From Gymnothorax reevesii (lineage: Eukaryota > Chordata > Actinopteri > Anguilliformes > Muraenidae), in NCBI GenBank assembly GCA_029721435.1, contig CM056583.1, positions 88,241,620-88,305,619 of the forward strand: a stretch of 64,000 nt of DNA, read 5' to 3'. The notes below the pieces were generated by a model, which worked only from the letters and a program-made list of their open reading frames with translations, was not told the DNA's origin and ran no database searches. This document shows positions 36,721-49,500 of the stretch, piece after piece (position 1 is the stretch's first letter; the number at the start of each line of letters is the position of its first letter). The translations under genes were made by a program, and so were the position numbers.

Positions 36721-39700
36721 CTACCAGTCAATAGTTTTAGGACACCCCAATTTTTCCAGTTTTTTAATGGAAAATTCTGTTAATCCACAGTTCACAGGCA
36801 GCCCTGTGCAGTACTTATACCAGAAACTCCACAGGTGGTGCATAAGATGCAGGCAAAAATGAAATTTCCTAGATCACCCAAACAAGGCACTACAATCAAC
36901 AGGACAGGTCGTGCGTGCGCTCTGTGTTCATGTTCTGAATGCAAAAAAAGAACAAAAAACTAGAAGGTAAAAATATGGTCTGGGAATAGATAATACCAAA
37001 TAATAAACATGTTATGTAATGCAGCATTCTGGTCAGCATGATAACCCCGACACATCCCACTGACAGAATGCGCACGGCTCTGCATAGGCTTCAGGGGAGA
37101 AGCGCTCGTACCTCACACTAGTTGATACCAGCCAGCGACCTTGAACACTGGTAAAGTGGTCTTCAGCAGTGCAATAACATTTACAGCCAATTTAGATACC
37201 GACAGTTTCTGATAAATACTGATAACCTAGACTCACCACAACCATAATCATTAAAGGAAAAACTTGAAAACACAGGATTTTGGATGTAAATAATATACAG
37301 CATTGAAAGTAAAATAATGCATCTACTAGGGCTGTGCGATATGACCTAAATCTCATATCCCAATATAGGTTACCTGATATCCTGATAACGATATATATCA
37401 CATTACAGCAAAATTTCTGTAATTTTCATGAAAAAAATTGTTTCTATTAAATCAAATAAAAGGTATTTAATCATATTTTATTATTTTTCTCCTTTCATTT
37501 GTAACCTTTGTGCAAATTTTCAATTCAACAGTGAACAAAATCTACAATACGACTGTAAAAGAGGAGTGTAATGATGGAAGGAGTCTATCGGCACTCTGTA
37601 CATGCTTCCTGATGCTGGCACATATTTTCCCAGGCAACAGTGGTGCCCTGAGTGCACCAGATGGAGCGTCACTTTTACTTTTCTGTCAAAACTTGGCCAC
37701 AGCTACACCGCAGGTGTGTGCGGCTCCTGCAGAGGCTCTCTGCACCTCTCCAAAACCGGAGCAGCATGTAGGGAGATGGAAGGCCGTTTAGGTCTGCTAG
37801 ACTTTGTTGTCCGTGTTTCATGCCAGTTGATGAAGACAACACGATGCTGGTCTAAAAAATTATTATTTGTACTTGTATATCAATTACTCACCATTAGATG
37901 TCTTGAAAAAATAAAACGCTACACTTACACTTCAAGCAATCTGGCGCATTCAACGGATGTCCCGCCTCCCCGCTTGTTCCCAGAGACTAATTAAGTTTTT
38001 GAAACACGTCTTCTCCCTTCTCTCAAAAACTTTATTAGTCTCTGGGAACGAGCCAGGAGGCGGGACTTCCGTTGAATGCACTAGATTGCTTGAAGTGTGC
38101 AGTATTTTATTATTTTTAGCGAAAAATTACCGCATTTCAGGAGTTCTGAGGATACGAGTGGACAAAGCAGACTTTGATTATACTGGACGATGCGTTCGAC
38201 TATGGTTTGAAAGTTTGTCAACAGATGTTTTAGAATTATGTTCTAGAATTAGCGCAGAAGAAAGAAAGCTAATAGTGCTCATTCAACACAAAGTACAGAC
38301 AAGTCAATTCTTATGTCATGTTCTTGGTCTCATTAACTGTTGCCCATTAATTTACCTCCAGCAAATTTAACATGAACCACAACCTGAAAATACAAGAGTA
38401 AAATGCTCTATGTTAAAAACTTCTCTTCTGTCTTTTCTACCAGCAAAGCACCTGTCTGCTCTATGGTATTTACAATTCTAATGTTCCACCTGCAACACTC
38501 CTGTCTGCTGCACCTCAATGTTACATCTGGAACACACCTGGCTTCTCAACGTGTGACACACCTTCTACCAGTACCAGTTCTACCTGAGTCTTTCCTTCCA
38601 GTAACCAACCTGCCGGATCCACCAAAACGGAACCTGTTGGCCATATCTGTAATGCACCTGTCTGCTGTACCTGTCCTGCATTTCACTGCCCTCCCTATAA
38701 TGCACCTTTTTGCCCTACCTGGGCCGGCAGGTGCGCACGCACTGTTTGTCCTGCCTGTAGAGGTGAGGTTTGCAGGCGAGGCAGTGCTGACTGAGCGGAC
38801 CCATGCAGGAGAGGCAGGTGGGGTGGCAGGGCTGGCACTGCCAGTGCTGTGTGTCTCTGACGAATCCCTCGGGGCAGTCATCCATGCAGCAGCCGTCTGA
38901 TAAACACAAACACACACAAACAAATATACACACGCCCATGCACATGCACTAACACATACACACACACACACGCACGCATGCACGCACGCACACACATGGT
39001 AGTATATACAGGCCTATGCACACACGTTGACACACATACACACTCAAATACGTATATACACACACACCTATGCACAGGGCAACATACACACAGCTCTTAT
39101 ACCAGTTCTTATAGATATCTTGGTTTGGTTCTTGATGAGAACATGTGTTTCACAGAGGGAATTAAGACACTGTCAGGATCAGCAGGAAGAGCCCAAGGAT
39201 TTCTAATGAGTAAAATTAAATTGTGTCCTGACCTTAGTTTCTCAACTTTTACTAAACTTTATGACTCCATACCTGCCAACTTTTGAAAGTGAAAAACCAC
39301 AATCCTAATACTCCTAGCAGGCAATCGCACAGCGATTGCCACAAAACGTGTAACGTGTACCCTCTTGTAGGTAGGAGTACGAGAGGCCTCCCCTGGGAAA
39401 AAATTTGAAAAAATTGTTGCTAAATACTGCATTTCCAGCTCTTTGAGGCAGAAATTTGACTAAACAATTCAGCTTCAATTTGACACTTTTGTACACAGAA
39501 ATCCTAGAAAGTAGAACTTTTCATAGCCCAGGTAACATGCCCGTGATTACTGTGATGAATATTGTTATTTAGTTATGTCCTAACCCCTTTAGTACAGTAA
39601 ATGAAAGGACCAAGAAAAACAAATTCACAACAATTAGACAGATGGGTCATATTCAATGGAAACTGGGTCACTAAATCTGAGAATGTGCCTTCAGTATGCA

Positions 39701-40347
39701 ACGAGTTTGCAACTTATTCCACTGATCAAACAAAAGATATTTGAAGCATCTGTTAATTAAATGCATTATCATCATTATACATCATATTCAACTAAAGTAA
39801 TCAACTAGTATCAAAATACATTCGCCACAGTATTACTGGTAAGTAACTTTAATCATGATCAAGACGTAGGCTGTCAATATTAATTTGCCACAGTCTTACT
39901 TGTAAGTAACTTCAATAATGATCAACTGGTCTCAAAAAAAATTGTCAAAGTGTTACTGATAAGTAACGTCAATGATAATGCAGATACTGTCCATTATTTT
40001 CCATTGTGCAGCGGTTCCGATTTTAGCAGAGAATGGTTCCAATTGAAACGCCTCGGCCAATTCTGTGATTCCTGATAATCTTCATGACCAGCGAGGTGTG
40101 CCGATTGTTTACGCAAACAAACCATCAGGTTGTCTGCGATTGTGACAAAATGGCCGTCTTTGGCAAATACAAACTAGCGTCGAAGAAACAGTAATGACAG
40201 AAAATTTTGTATCCCCTCAGAATGTTTCTGTGTATTATGATTTATCATGTGGTCATCTTGTTGGTGAGTATTGTTTGTGTCTGTAAGCCCATATGGCTGG
40301 GCACCAAAAGGTGCATGACTCTTTAATAAACAATTCATTCATTCATT

Positions 40348-40386
<39 letters not shown>

Positions 40387-40527
40387 GCACGCACGCACAA
40401 ACAAATATAAGCACATCCATGCACACGCTCTAACACACACTCACACACACACACGCACACACTCAAATATATACACAACCATGCCCGCATACAAACATGC
40501 ATGCACTTATACACTCATGCACACCCG

Positions 40528-40559
<32 letters not shown>

Positions 40560-43500
40560 GGGACACAGCACTTTAGGAAACCGAGACACTTTAGGAAACA
40601 GACACAGAGCAGGCATCTATCAGAGTCCCATACACACTGAGATCCCCCTGACCTCCATTTAAACATGGCATAACTCACTCAGGAGGAAGTGGTCGTGGTT
40701 GCAGCTGAGGCAGGCCAGTTTGCCTGGTCCGGAGCAGCGGGCGCAGTGGCTGTGGCAGGGCTGGCAGTGCCCCTGTGGGTCTCTGTAAGACTGGGAGGAG
40801 CAGGGCTCTACAGCCACACAGCGGCCCGTGTCCTCCAGATTCATCCCCTCTCTGCAGCTGATGCACCCGCTTTCCCCTGGACCCGCACACGTCATACAGG
40901 ACTCATCACAGTCTACAGACACAGAGTCAGAGAGCCATGACCCGCGCACGTCATATAGAACTCATCACAGCCTACAGACACAGAGTCAGAGCGCCATGAC
41001 CCGTGCAAGTCATACAGGACTCATCACAGCCTACATACACAGAGTCAGAGAGCCATGACCCGCGCACGTCTAACAGGATTCATCACAGCCAACAGACACA
41101 GAGTCAGAGAGCCATGACCCGTGCAAGTCATACAGGACTCACAGTGTACAGACACTGAGTCAGAGAGCCATGACCCACGCACATCATACAGGACTCATTA
41201 CAGCCTACAGACACAGAGTCAGAGAGCCATGACCCACGCACATCATACGGGACTCATCACAGTCTACAGACACAGAGTCAGAGAGCCATGACCCACGCAC
41301 ATCATACAGGACTCATTACAGCCTACAGACACAGAGTCAGAGAGCCATGACCCACGCACATCATACGGGACTCATCACAGTCTACAGACACAGAGTCAGA
41401 GAGCCATGACCCGCGCATGTCATACAGGACTGATCAGCCTACAGACACAGAGTCAGAGAGCCATGACCCACGCACATCATACAGGACTCATCACAGCCTA
41501 CAGACACAGAGTCAGAGAGCCATGACCCGCGCCCGTCATACAGGACTGATCAGCCTACAGACACAGAGTCAGAGAGCCATGACCCACGCACATCATGCAG
41601 GACTCATCACAGGCTACAGACACAGAGTCAGAGAGCCATGACCCGCGCACATCATAAAGGACTCATCACAGTCTACAGACACAGGGTCAGAGAGCCATGA
41701 CCCGCGCACATCATACAGGACTCATCACAGCCTACAGACACGGAGTCAGAGAGCTATGACCAGCACACGTCAAACAGGATTCATCACAGTCTAAAGACAC
41801 AGAGTCAGAGAGCCATGACCCGCGCACATCATACAGGACTCATCACAGCCTACAGACACGGAGTCAGAGAGCTATGACCTCCGCACGTCATACAGGACTG
41901 ATCAGCCTACAGACACAGAGTCAGAGAGCCATGACCCGCGCACATCATACAGGACTCATCAGAGTCTACAGACACAGAGTCAGAGAGCCATGACCCACGC
42001 ACATCATACAGGACTCATCACAGCCTACAGACACAGAGTCTGAGAGCCATGTCCCGCGCACGTCATACAGGACTCATCACAGTCTACAGACACAGAGTCA
42101 GAAAGCCATGACCCACGCATATCATACAGGACTCATCACAGTCTATAGACACAGAGTCAGAGAGCCATGACCCGCGCACATCATACAGGACTCATCACAG
42201 CCTACAGACACAGAGTCTGAGAGCCATGACCAGCACACGTCAAACAGGATTCATCACAGTCTAAAGACACAGAGTCAGAGAGCCATGACCCGCGCACATC
42301 ATACAGGACTCATCACAGCCTACAGACACAGGGTCAGAGAGCCATGTCCCGCGCACGTCATACAGGACTCATCACAGTCTACAGACACAGAGTCAGAAAG
42401 CCATGACCCACGCATATCATACAGGACTCATCACAGTCTACAGACACAGAGTCAGAGAGCCATGACCCCCGCACGTCATACAGGACTGATCAGCCTACAG
42501 ACACAGTCAGAGAGCCATGACCCACGCACATCATACAGGACTCATCACAGTCTACAGACACAGAGTCAGAGAGCCATGACCCGCGCACATCATAAAGGAC
42601 TCATCACAGTCTACAGACACAGGGTCAGAGAGCCATGACCCGCGCACGTCATACAGGACTCATCACAGCCTACAGACACGGAGTCAGAGAGCTATGACCA
42701 GCACACGTCAAACAGGATTCATCACAGTCTACAGACACAGGGTCAGAGAGCCATGACCCGCGCACATCATACAGGACTCATCACAGCCTACAGACACGGA
42801 GTCAGAGAGCTATGACCAGCACACGTCAAACAGGATTCATCACAGTCTAAAGACACAGAGTCAGAGAGCCATGACCCGCGCACATCATACAGGACTCATC
42901 ACAGCCTACAGACACGGAGTCAGAGAGCTATGACCTCCGCACGTCATACAGGACTGATCAGCCTACAGACACAGAGTCAGAGAGCCATGACCCGCGCACA
43001 TCATACAGGACTCATCAGAGTCTACAGACACAGAGTCAGAGAGCCATGACCCACGCACATCATACAGGACTCATCACAGCCTACAGACACAGAGTCTGAG
43101 AGCCATGTCCCGCGCACGTCATACAGGACTCATCACAGTCTACAGACACAGAGTCAGAAAGCCATGACCCACGCATATCATACAGGACTCATCACAGTCT
43201 ATAGACACAGAGTCAGAGAGCCATGACCCGCGCACATCATACAGGACTCATCACAGCCTACAGACACAGAGTCTGAGAGCCATGACCAGCACACGTCAAA
43301 CAGGATTCATCACAGTCTAAAGACACAGAGTCAGAGAGCCATGACCCGCGCACATCATACAGGACTCATCACAGCCTACAGACACAGGGTCAGAGAGCCA
43401 TGTCCCGCGCACGTCATACAGGACTCATCACAGTCTACAGACACAGAGTCAGAAAGCCATGACCCACGCATATCATACAGGACTCATCACAGTCTACAGA

Positions 43501-46500
43501 CACAGAGTCAGAGAGCCATGACCCCCGCACGTCATACAGGACTGATCAGCCTACAGACACAGTCAGAGAGCCATGACCCACGCACATCATACAGGACTCA
43601 TCACAGTCTACAGACACAGAGTCAGAGAGCCATGACCCGCGCACGTCATACAGGACTCATCACAGTCTACAGACACAGAGTCAGAGAGCCATGACCCACG
43701 CACATCATACAGGACTCATCACAGTCTACAAACACAGAGTCAGAGAGCCATGACCCGCGCACATCATACAGGACTCATCACAGTCTACAGACAGAGTCAG
43801 AGAGCCATGACCCGCGCACATCATACAGGACTCATCACAGTCTACAAACACAGAGTCAGAGAGCCATGACCCGTGCAAGTCATACAGGATTCATCACAGT
43901 CTACAGACAGAGTCAGAGAGCCATGACCCGCGCACATCATACAGGACTCATCACAGTCTACAGACAGAGTCAGAGAGCCATGACCCGCGCACATCATACA
44001 GAACTCATCACAGTCTACAAACACAGAGTCAGAGAGCCATGACCCGCGCACGTCATACAGGACTCATCACAGTCTACAGACACAGAGTCAGAGAGCCATG
44101 ACCCACGCACATCATACAGGACTCATCACAGTCTACAAACACAGAGTCAGAGAGCCATGACCCGAGCAAGTCATACAGGATTCATCACAGCCTACAGACA
44201 CAGAGTCAGAGAGCCATGACCCGTGCAAGTCATACAGGACTCACAGTCTACAGACACAGAGTCAGAGAGTCATGACCCGCGCACATCATACAGGACTCAT
44301 CACAGCCTACAGACACAGAGTCAGAGAGCCATGACCCGCGCAAGTCATACAGGACTGATCAGCCAACACACACAGAGTCAGAGAGCCATGACCCACGCAC
44401 ATCATACAGGACTCATCACAGTCTACAGACACAGGGTCAGAGAGCCATGACCCGCGCACATCATACAGGACTCATCACAGCCTACAGACACAGCGTCAGA
44501 GAGTCATAACCCGCGAACGTCATAAAGGACTCAACACAACCTACAGACACAGAGTCAGATAGCACCAAATCACTCAAATACAGGCTGGCAGTGCCAACTC
44601 ACTCATATAAAGGCTAACAGCAGTCATTTACAATCAGTGAGCAGTTACTCATTCGCATGCAGGCAAAAATCACTGACTCAATTATAATCAGTGAGCAGTG
44701 ATTCACAGTCAGAGAAATCAGTCACTCATTCACACCCAGGCAAACAGCACTGAATCATTCATAAACAGGCATACAGTGGGAACTCACTGACTCACTCACA
44801 GTGAGCTGCGATTCATTCAGGGAGTCAAAGAGCAGTTACTCATTGGCACACAGGCTTATAGTCCTATTTAGTTTATATTCAGGCTAAAGGCACCAACACA
44901 TCAGCACAAGTGCAGACTCATGTTCATTCAGTGAGCAGTGATGCATTCGCATGGAGTCAAATTTTGTCATTATACATACCCTTGCACTCGCTAGTCTGCT
45001 GGTCATGATAAGTGTTGCTAGGACACTCGCTCCAGCATTCCCCGTTGTACCAGACACTTCCCAGTTCAACGCAGGGTTGACACTGATTCTGTTCCAGCCC
45101 AATACACTGCATGCACAGCTTCTCTTCCACATTCCAGAAAAATCCCAAAGGACAGTCTTCCAAACAGTCTCCTTCATAGAGTATATGAGAATCCTCACAG
45201 TCTTGAGAGAGAGAAATAAATCGAGTGTCCTTCAAGTTTCTTATATGAATATTAGAATAATAAACCGGACACATACATTTTTATTTGGTCCCAAATTCAG
45301 ACTGGAGGGCACTCGGTAGACCGCATACCTCCGCCACACCATATATCTGTTCTTTTGCTTACATCAGGGGTGTCCAATCTAATCCAGAAAGGGCCGCTGT
45401 GGGTGCTGGTTTTTGTTAGAGCCCAGCACTAACACACTTGATTCTACCCAGCAGGGTCCTGATTGAACCGCCTGATTAGTTAATTAGTGGATTCAGGTGC
45501 TGTAGTACTGCTGGCTAGAACAAAAACCAGCACCCACACCGGCCCTTTATGGACAAGTTTGGACACCCCTGGCTTACATAATATGCTTTGGATCACTTCC
45601 AAACTTAAATCAATTCTTCCTCAAACTACTACCTGTCATCCTACCAAATTTTGTGCCAACCCGTTCATACCTTTTTAAGTTATCCGGTTAACAGACAGAC
45701 AGATAAACAGAGAAACCAACCAACAAACAAATGGGAAGGTCGTTCTTAGAACGACAACTTGCCGAAATCGGAATTTCAAAAGGTGGAAGGAAATATCATG
45801 TTGTCTAAAGAACAGAATAAAAGAACTATTTTGGCAAATTCACACTTTCACGTACTTCTGTAAGAGTGATGTCATTGCGACCCCTATAACCGCGTTGCGT
45901 TGACGAAAAGAATGGCTTTAGTTTCAAGTCTCTAATTAGAAATGAAGTTTTGGATTAAAATGTGTTTTCAACCTTTTGTGAGACCTTGACCTTTGACATA
46001 AAAACGTAGAAAAAGTATAGGTCTGTGGCGAGTATCCTATGCTAACATGTATAGGTCTGTGGCGAGTATCCTAGGCTAACATGTATAGGTCTGTGGCGAG
46101 TATCCTGTGCTAACATGTATGGGTCTGTGGCGAGTATCCTGTGCTAACATGTATAGGTCTGTGGCGAGTATCCTATGCTAACATGTATAGGTCTGTGGCG
46201 AGTATCCTATGCTAACATGTATAGGTCTGTGGCGAGTATCTTATGCTAACAAGAATAGGTCTGTGGCGAGTATCCTATGCTAACATGTATAGGTCTGTGG
46301 CGAGTATCCTATGCTAACATGTATAGGTCTGTGGCGAGTATCCTATGCTAACATGTATAGGTCTGTGCCGAGTATCTTATGCTAACAAGAATAGGTCTGT
46401 GGCGAGTATCCTATGCTAACATGTATAGGTCTGTGGCGAGTATCCTAAGCTAACATGTATAGGTCTGTGGCGAGTATCCTATGCTAACATGTATAGGTCT

Positions 46501-49500
46501 GTGGCGAGTATCCTACGCAAGCATGTAAAGGTCTCATGAAGGACTGCGAGACGCGCAGTTGTCTGGCTGTTAGCCTGGGTTCTTCCGGCCTGAAGCATCC
46601 CTATGGCCCGAAATCTGTCATCTTCCCAGAGTCTTCTCATCATCAAACGTGGTGAAATGATGGATTTGTGCGGCTCGAGGCAGCTTTTATACCCATATGT
46701 GCACAAAGAGCATGTGCCTGACAGCAGTTGCACCAAGAAGGCGTGATGTTACTTTTCACATGCACCCCCAGGTGTATTTGGGCACCCTGTTTCTGCAAAT
46801 TTTGAATTTGACTGGTTTATGGGATATGTATTGAAATGTGCCAATGACTAACCACAAAGGTACTCAAAAATCCCCCAAACATCTAAATTCAGGCGCTTTC
46901 CACAGTTAGTCGAACTCGAATACCCCCTACTTTTTGTGAGCAGTATACTCACCAATTTCGAAACGGGTGAAAACATGACCTCCTTGGCAGAGGTAATTAG
47001 AATTTGTAAGAGAATCCCTTCAGTACTCAATGTCTTACAAAGAAGACACATAGTTTTATCTAGCACAGACTGAGTGACCGCATCCTACTGATGAGAAACA
47101 GAGGACACAAAAAAGAGAGATGGAAGTAGGGAGGGATGGAAAGAAGACAAGAGTGAGAGAGATGGAGGGAGGTAGAGACAGACAGTGCTCACCCACACAC
47201 AGATTTTCGGAGGTGCAGGAGCGGCAGGCGGGGGGGCAGGGGTGGCAATGGCCCTCCATGAGCAGGTGTCCCGGGGGACAGGCCGACACACAGTGATGTC
47301 CCAGCAGCACCAGGGGCTTAACGCAGCTCAGGCAGTGCGTGGCGTTCCCCTCACATGACGCACAGCCCAAGGCACAGTTCTGACATGTCTGCACAACAGG
47401 GTACCCCCTGCACATAGGGTCACAGAGTACAGCCACGACAACGGAATAATCATTACAGCAGTGTTGTTTTCTGAGAGATGCCTCGTCATTCCTGTAGGTG
47501 ATTCCAGCTCAACTGTCTCATGACAGCTGAGAATTCAAACCTAAAATATCCTTAAAAATTGTATTTGGTATTACACTTTGCATTTTAAAGCACAAAAAAT
47601 AAAGTTATTTCAATAAGTATACAGACAATTATGATTTTTTACTACATTTTCAATCTGCACTTATAAATGTGGGTCAAATAAAATTGTATTTTTCAAAGCT
47701 AGAACAAAAATTTTTGACCACACACCAGGAATTGTGCATGACTTGATGTAAGAGTTCTTACTTTCTTTTGCCAATGAGTATTTCAGAGTACTGGAAGTAT
47801 AATTTAGATTTTCAATGTGAGTGGAATTTAGACTATTCTGGAGGATACATATGGGTTAGTCCAAATCTGTGCCATGAGTAACAAAAACTTGTTGACTTTT
47901 CTCAATTCTCAATGCTACAAGATATGACTGACCGATTCCTGGTATCACCCCACTTAATTCCACAAAATACATTTAAGAAATAAAATCCTGTTCTCTGAGT
48001 GTTGGACTGCCAAAATCTGTAACGCGAGTAACAGTCTGTGCAAAGATCAGAGGAACTTTCCTTTAGTGTTCACAAATGAGCAGTATGTAATTCCAGGGAT
48101 CACAATTACATTTCCAAACTTTCCCGCAGGTGGTGCCACTGCTAAAATTGCCAAATCCTTGCGTGTGATTGGCTGACCCACGGGAGGTTAAGGAGGTCAA
48201 TTTCTCTGGTTTGGAATGTGCACTTCTACCAATTCCAGCAATTGATACTCTTCGGTAGCTATGCAACAACAAGTCAGAGTACGATATACAGCTGCAGCAT
48301 TTGCTTCGCTTTAACATTTAAGGTATTGTGCCGGAGTTCAAAGTATGACCTTAGCATCGGAAACAAGCTCTCCTGAGATCTGGAAGAACCTAGTGAATTT
48401 ATCAGTAGCAAGGATTCTTGCAACTGAACAAAAACCTCTGGATTCTGGACTTTTTCTAACTGGAAGAAATTATAGAAACCTGATTTTGATAGTTCAAATA
48501 GCTATTGTATTAAAATTTTCAACACTCTTAATTACCGCAAATGAGGGTCAAACTCAGCTTCTTCCAAAAGTGAAAAATGTACTACGTTTTTCCAGATCGC
48601 AGGAGAGCTATCATCAGCGCAACTGCAATATCAGTAACATGAGATAAGGGCCACGGAGCGTAACAGTAATGAAAGCCATCTTAGCAATATGCTTACTCTT
48701 TTCGGATATCAAATCAAACAGAAATAAAGCAGGGTAATCATCTGCCCAGCAGAAAGGTTGACAACTCCCTGTTTATTTTGAAACATTTCAAGTCCCCTAA
48801 CGTAGCTGGCTAGCTATCAATACCTTGGAAAACCACTCTCACAGTTCATGTTGACACTGGTTTTGTCTTGCTTACAATTTGACTCCCACCATTTTAACCT
48901 GCGTTTATAGGGTCTTCTGTCTGTGTGATTTTGTGGCATATGCTGTAGCTGGCAGAAAATGCATAGGAAATTTCTGAATTTCACGCGATTGTTTCTCTGC
49001 CATCTTAAAGGAGAATTCCGGTGTGAAATTGATTTGGGGTGTATTGAAACATGATAATGAGTTCTAACTTTTGTCGAATACCCCACCTCCGTACGTACGC
49101 AACATTTCAAAATAAATGGCTTTTTAGCCGAAGCTCCCAACAGGCTTACAATGGTAATGAATGGGGAATAGCGTTGCCACACAAAGAAATGATTTTTTTC
49201 ATCATTAACAAGGCTCAAAGTAGCTCCACACTTCATCGGCAGAATTCTGACGGCCCTGACATTTAAAACAAGGCACTGAGGACTTTGAAAATGCACTGGT
49301 AGTTCATTAAAAAAAAAGACTATTTATGCAAACAGTACCTTGAGGTAGTTTCCAGTCGCCTCCATCTTGAAAGTCACGATTAGTCGATTGACGAGTACGA
49401 ACCAATAGATTGCAATCTGTTCCCCTATCCTACCTATTTGTTTGTGCTGGTCAATCGACTTATCTTGATTTTCAAGATGGAGGCGACTGGAAACTACACC

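Noticed and set aside
42285..43694. Two identical 117-residue plus-strand open frames
   Set aside because: They lie in the 59-bp satellite on the strand opposite to the gene and are duplicated by the 1,056-bp block; no coding evidence.
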